Below, piece after piece: positions 63,633 through 64,000 of a stretch of DNA of 64,000 nt. The stretch comes from Diploptera punctata (Eukaryota > Arthropoda > Insecta > Blattodea > Blaberidae), in NCBI GenBank assembly GCA_030220185.1, contig JASPKZ010005706.1, forward strand, positions 62,001-126,000. The letters run 5' to 3'. The translations under genes were made by a program, and so were the position numbers. The stretch's first letter is position 1, and every line of letters starts with the position of its first letter. Below the pieces are notes generated by a model. It did not search any database, was not told where the DNA came from, and saw nothing but the letters and a program-made list of their open reading frames with translations.

Positions 63633-64000
63633 AGGTCTGTTGCACCATGGAGTTAGTTAGTTATATCAAGTTTGGTTCTGATAAAACAAAAATTGCTGCC
63701 ACCAATGCATTAATGGACACACACAACACACACAGACACACACTCATATATATATAAATTTTGGACATGGTCATTTTTAGTGTCTACCAAATAGAATCGA
63801 TGAAGATCTGCAAAATTTTTCAAAATTATTTTCATGAGAACAACGTCAATAGCTTCATTTCTTTGGAATTCGCTAAAAGGGAGTTTATTTTGAGGGTGGT
63901 TGACACCCAGGAGCTCTACCCCAAAAGCTATACCTGAGTTCATTCATTCATTCATTCATTCATTCATTCATTTTGAGAATTTTCCTCATCATTGAGGTTT
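63633..64000. other. microsatellites and an unassigned repeat
   Basis: CA repeats (about 63718-63740), a short TA run (63748-63755) and an ATTC repeat (about 63942-63972) are visible. Sequence around 63780-63930 (ATCGATGAAGATCTGC, GGTTGACACCCAGGAGC) looks like part of a dispersed repeat I cannot name. A minus ORF here (63710-63943) is probably incidental. Confidence 0.5.

Noticed and set aside
1..64000. CRISPR array, operons or bacterial genes
   Set aside because: No regularly spaced direct repeats with unique spacers, no ribosome-binding-site organised genes; everything points to an animal nuclear genome.

Overview
The window is AT-rich, repeat-packed nuclear DNA from an animal, most likely an insect with a large genome (perhaps a hemimetabolous one; I cannot name the species). 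Pointers to an insect are endonuclease/reverse-transcriptase (RT) LINEs with C-terminal tails common in insect genomes, CCTAA-type (TTAGG) telomere-like repeats, an insect-style mitochondrial 12S rRNA fragment, and one spliced exon that reads closely like insect MICU1. There is no operon, CRISPR array or other prokaryotic gene organisation.

Only one host exon is supported: a 115-bp exon at 50292-50406 (+) resembling MICU1, the mitochondrial calcium uptake regulator. The rest looks like intron or intergenic DNA filled by nested transposons. Main units, left to right: a tRNA-like foldback and a Penelope-type hairpin (215-950); LINE scraps, SINEs and tRNA-like modules (1258-4610); a near-perfect hairpin inserted in a LINE (5636-6535); RTE, Penelope and LINE fragments (6690-12310); a nested stack of RTE, Penelope end and tRNA array (12600-14310); four more hairpins (14470-16492); a mariner-type MITE (18610-19157); a nearly full-length LINE (22691-25870); a non-autonomous Helitron carrying a LINE and telomere-like repeats (26335-28536); a LINE with only two stop codons (29364-31798); hairpins at 32870-33912, 34437-34648 and 35745-39515, the last split by a full-length RTE; a second, almost intact RTE (42719-45981); a Penelope-like element with a GIY-YIG domain (48160-49240); the MICU1 exon; a dense cluster of small hairpins (50715-54217); a piggyBac remnant interrupted by an RTE that itself holds mitochondrial DNA (54858-56175); and SINE, RNase-H LINE and hAT MITE fragments to the end.

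The most interesting system is a set of about 15 foldback elements. Each has two inverted arms, most have a one-sided tail of about 40 nt carrying a TGAGGTT motif, and several have exact 12-13 bp target-site duplications. At the apex many carry a hammerhead-ribozyme-like core (CTGANGA, stem II, GAAAC, 2-5 nt, GUH), read outward and followed by TATGAGGTRAGT. The same 3' end lies downstream of the Penelope-like ORF at 48160-49240, so I read the hairpins as non-autonomous inverted Penelope-like termini. A second set of foldbacks of similar architecture carries tRNA-like sequences.
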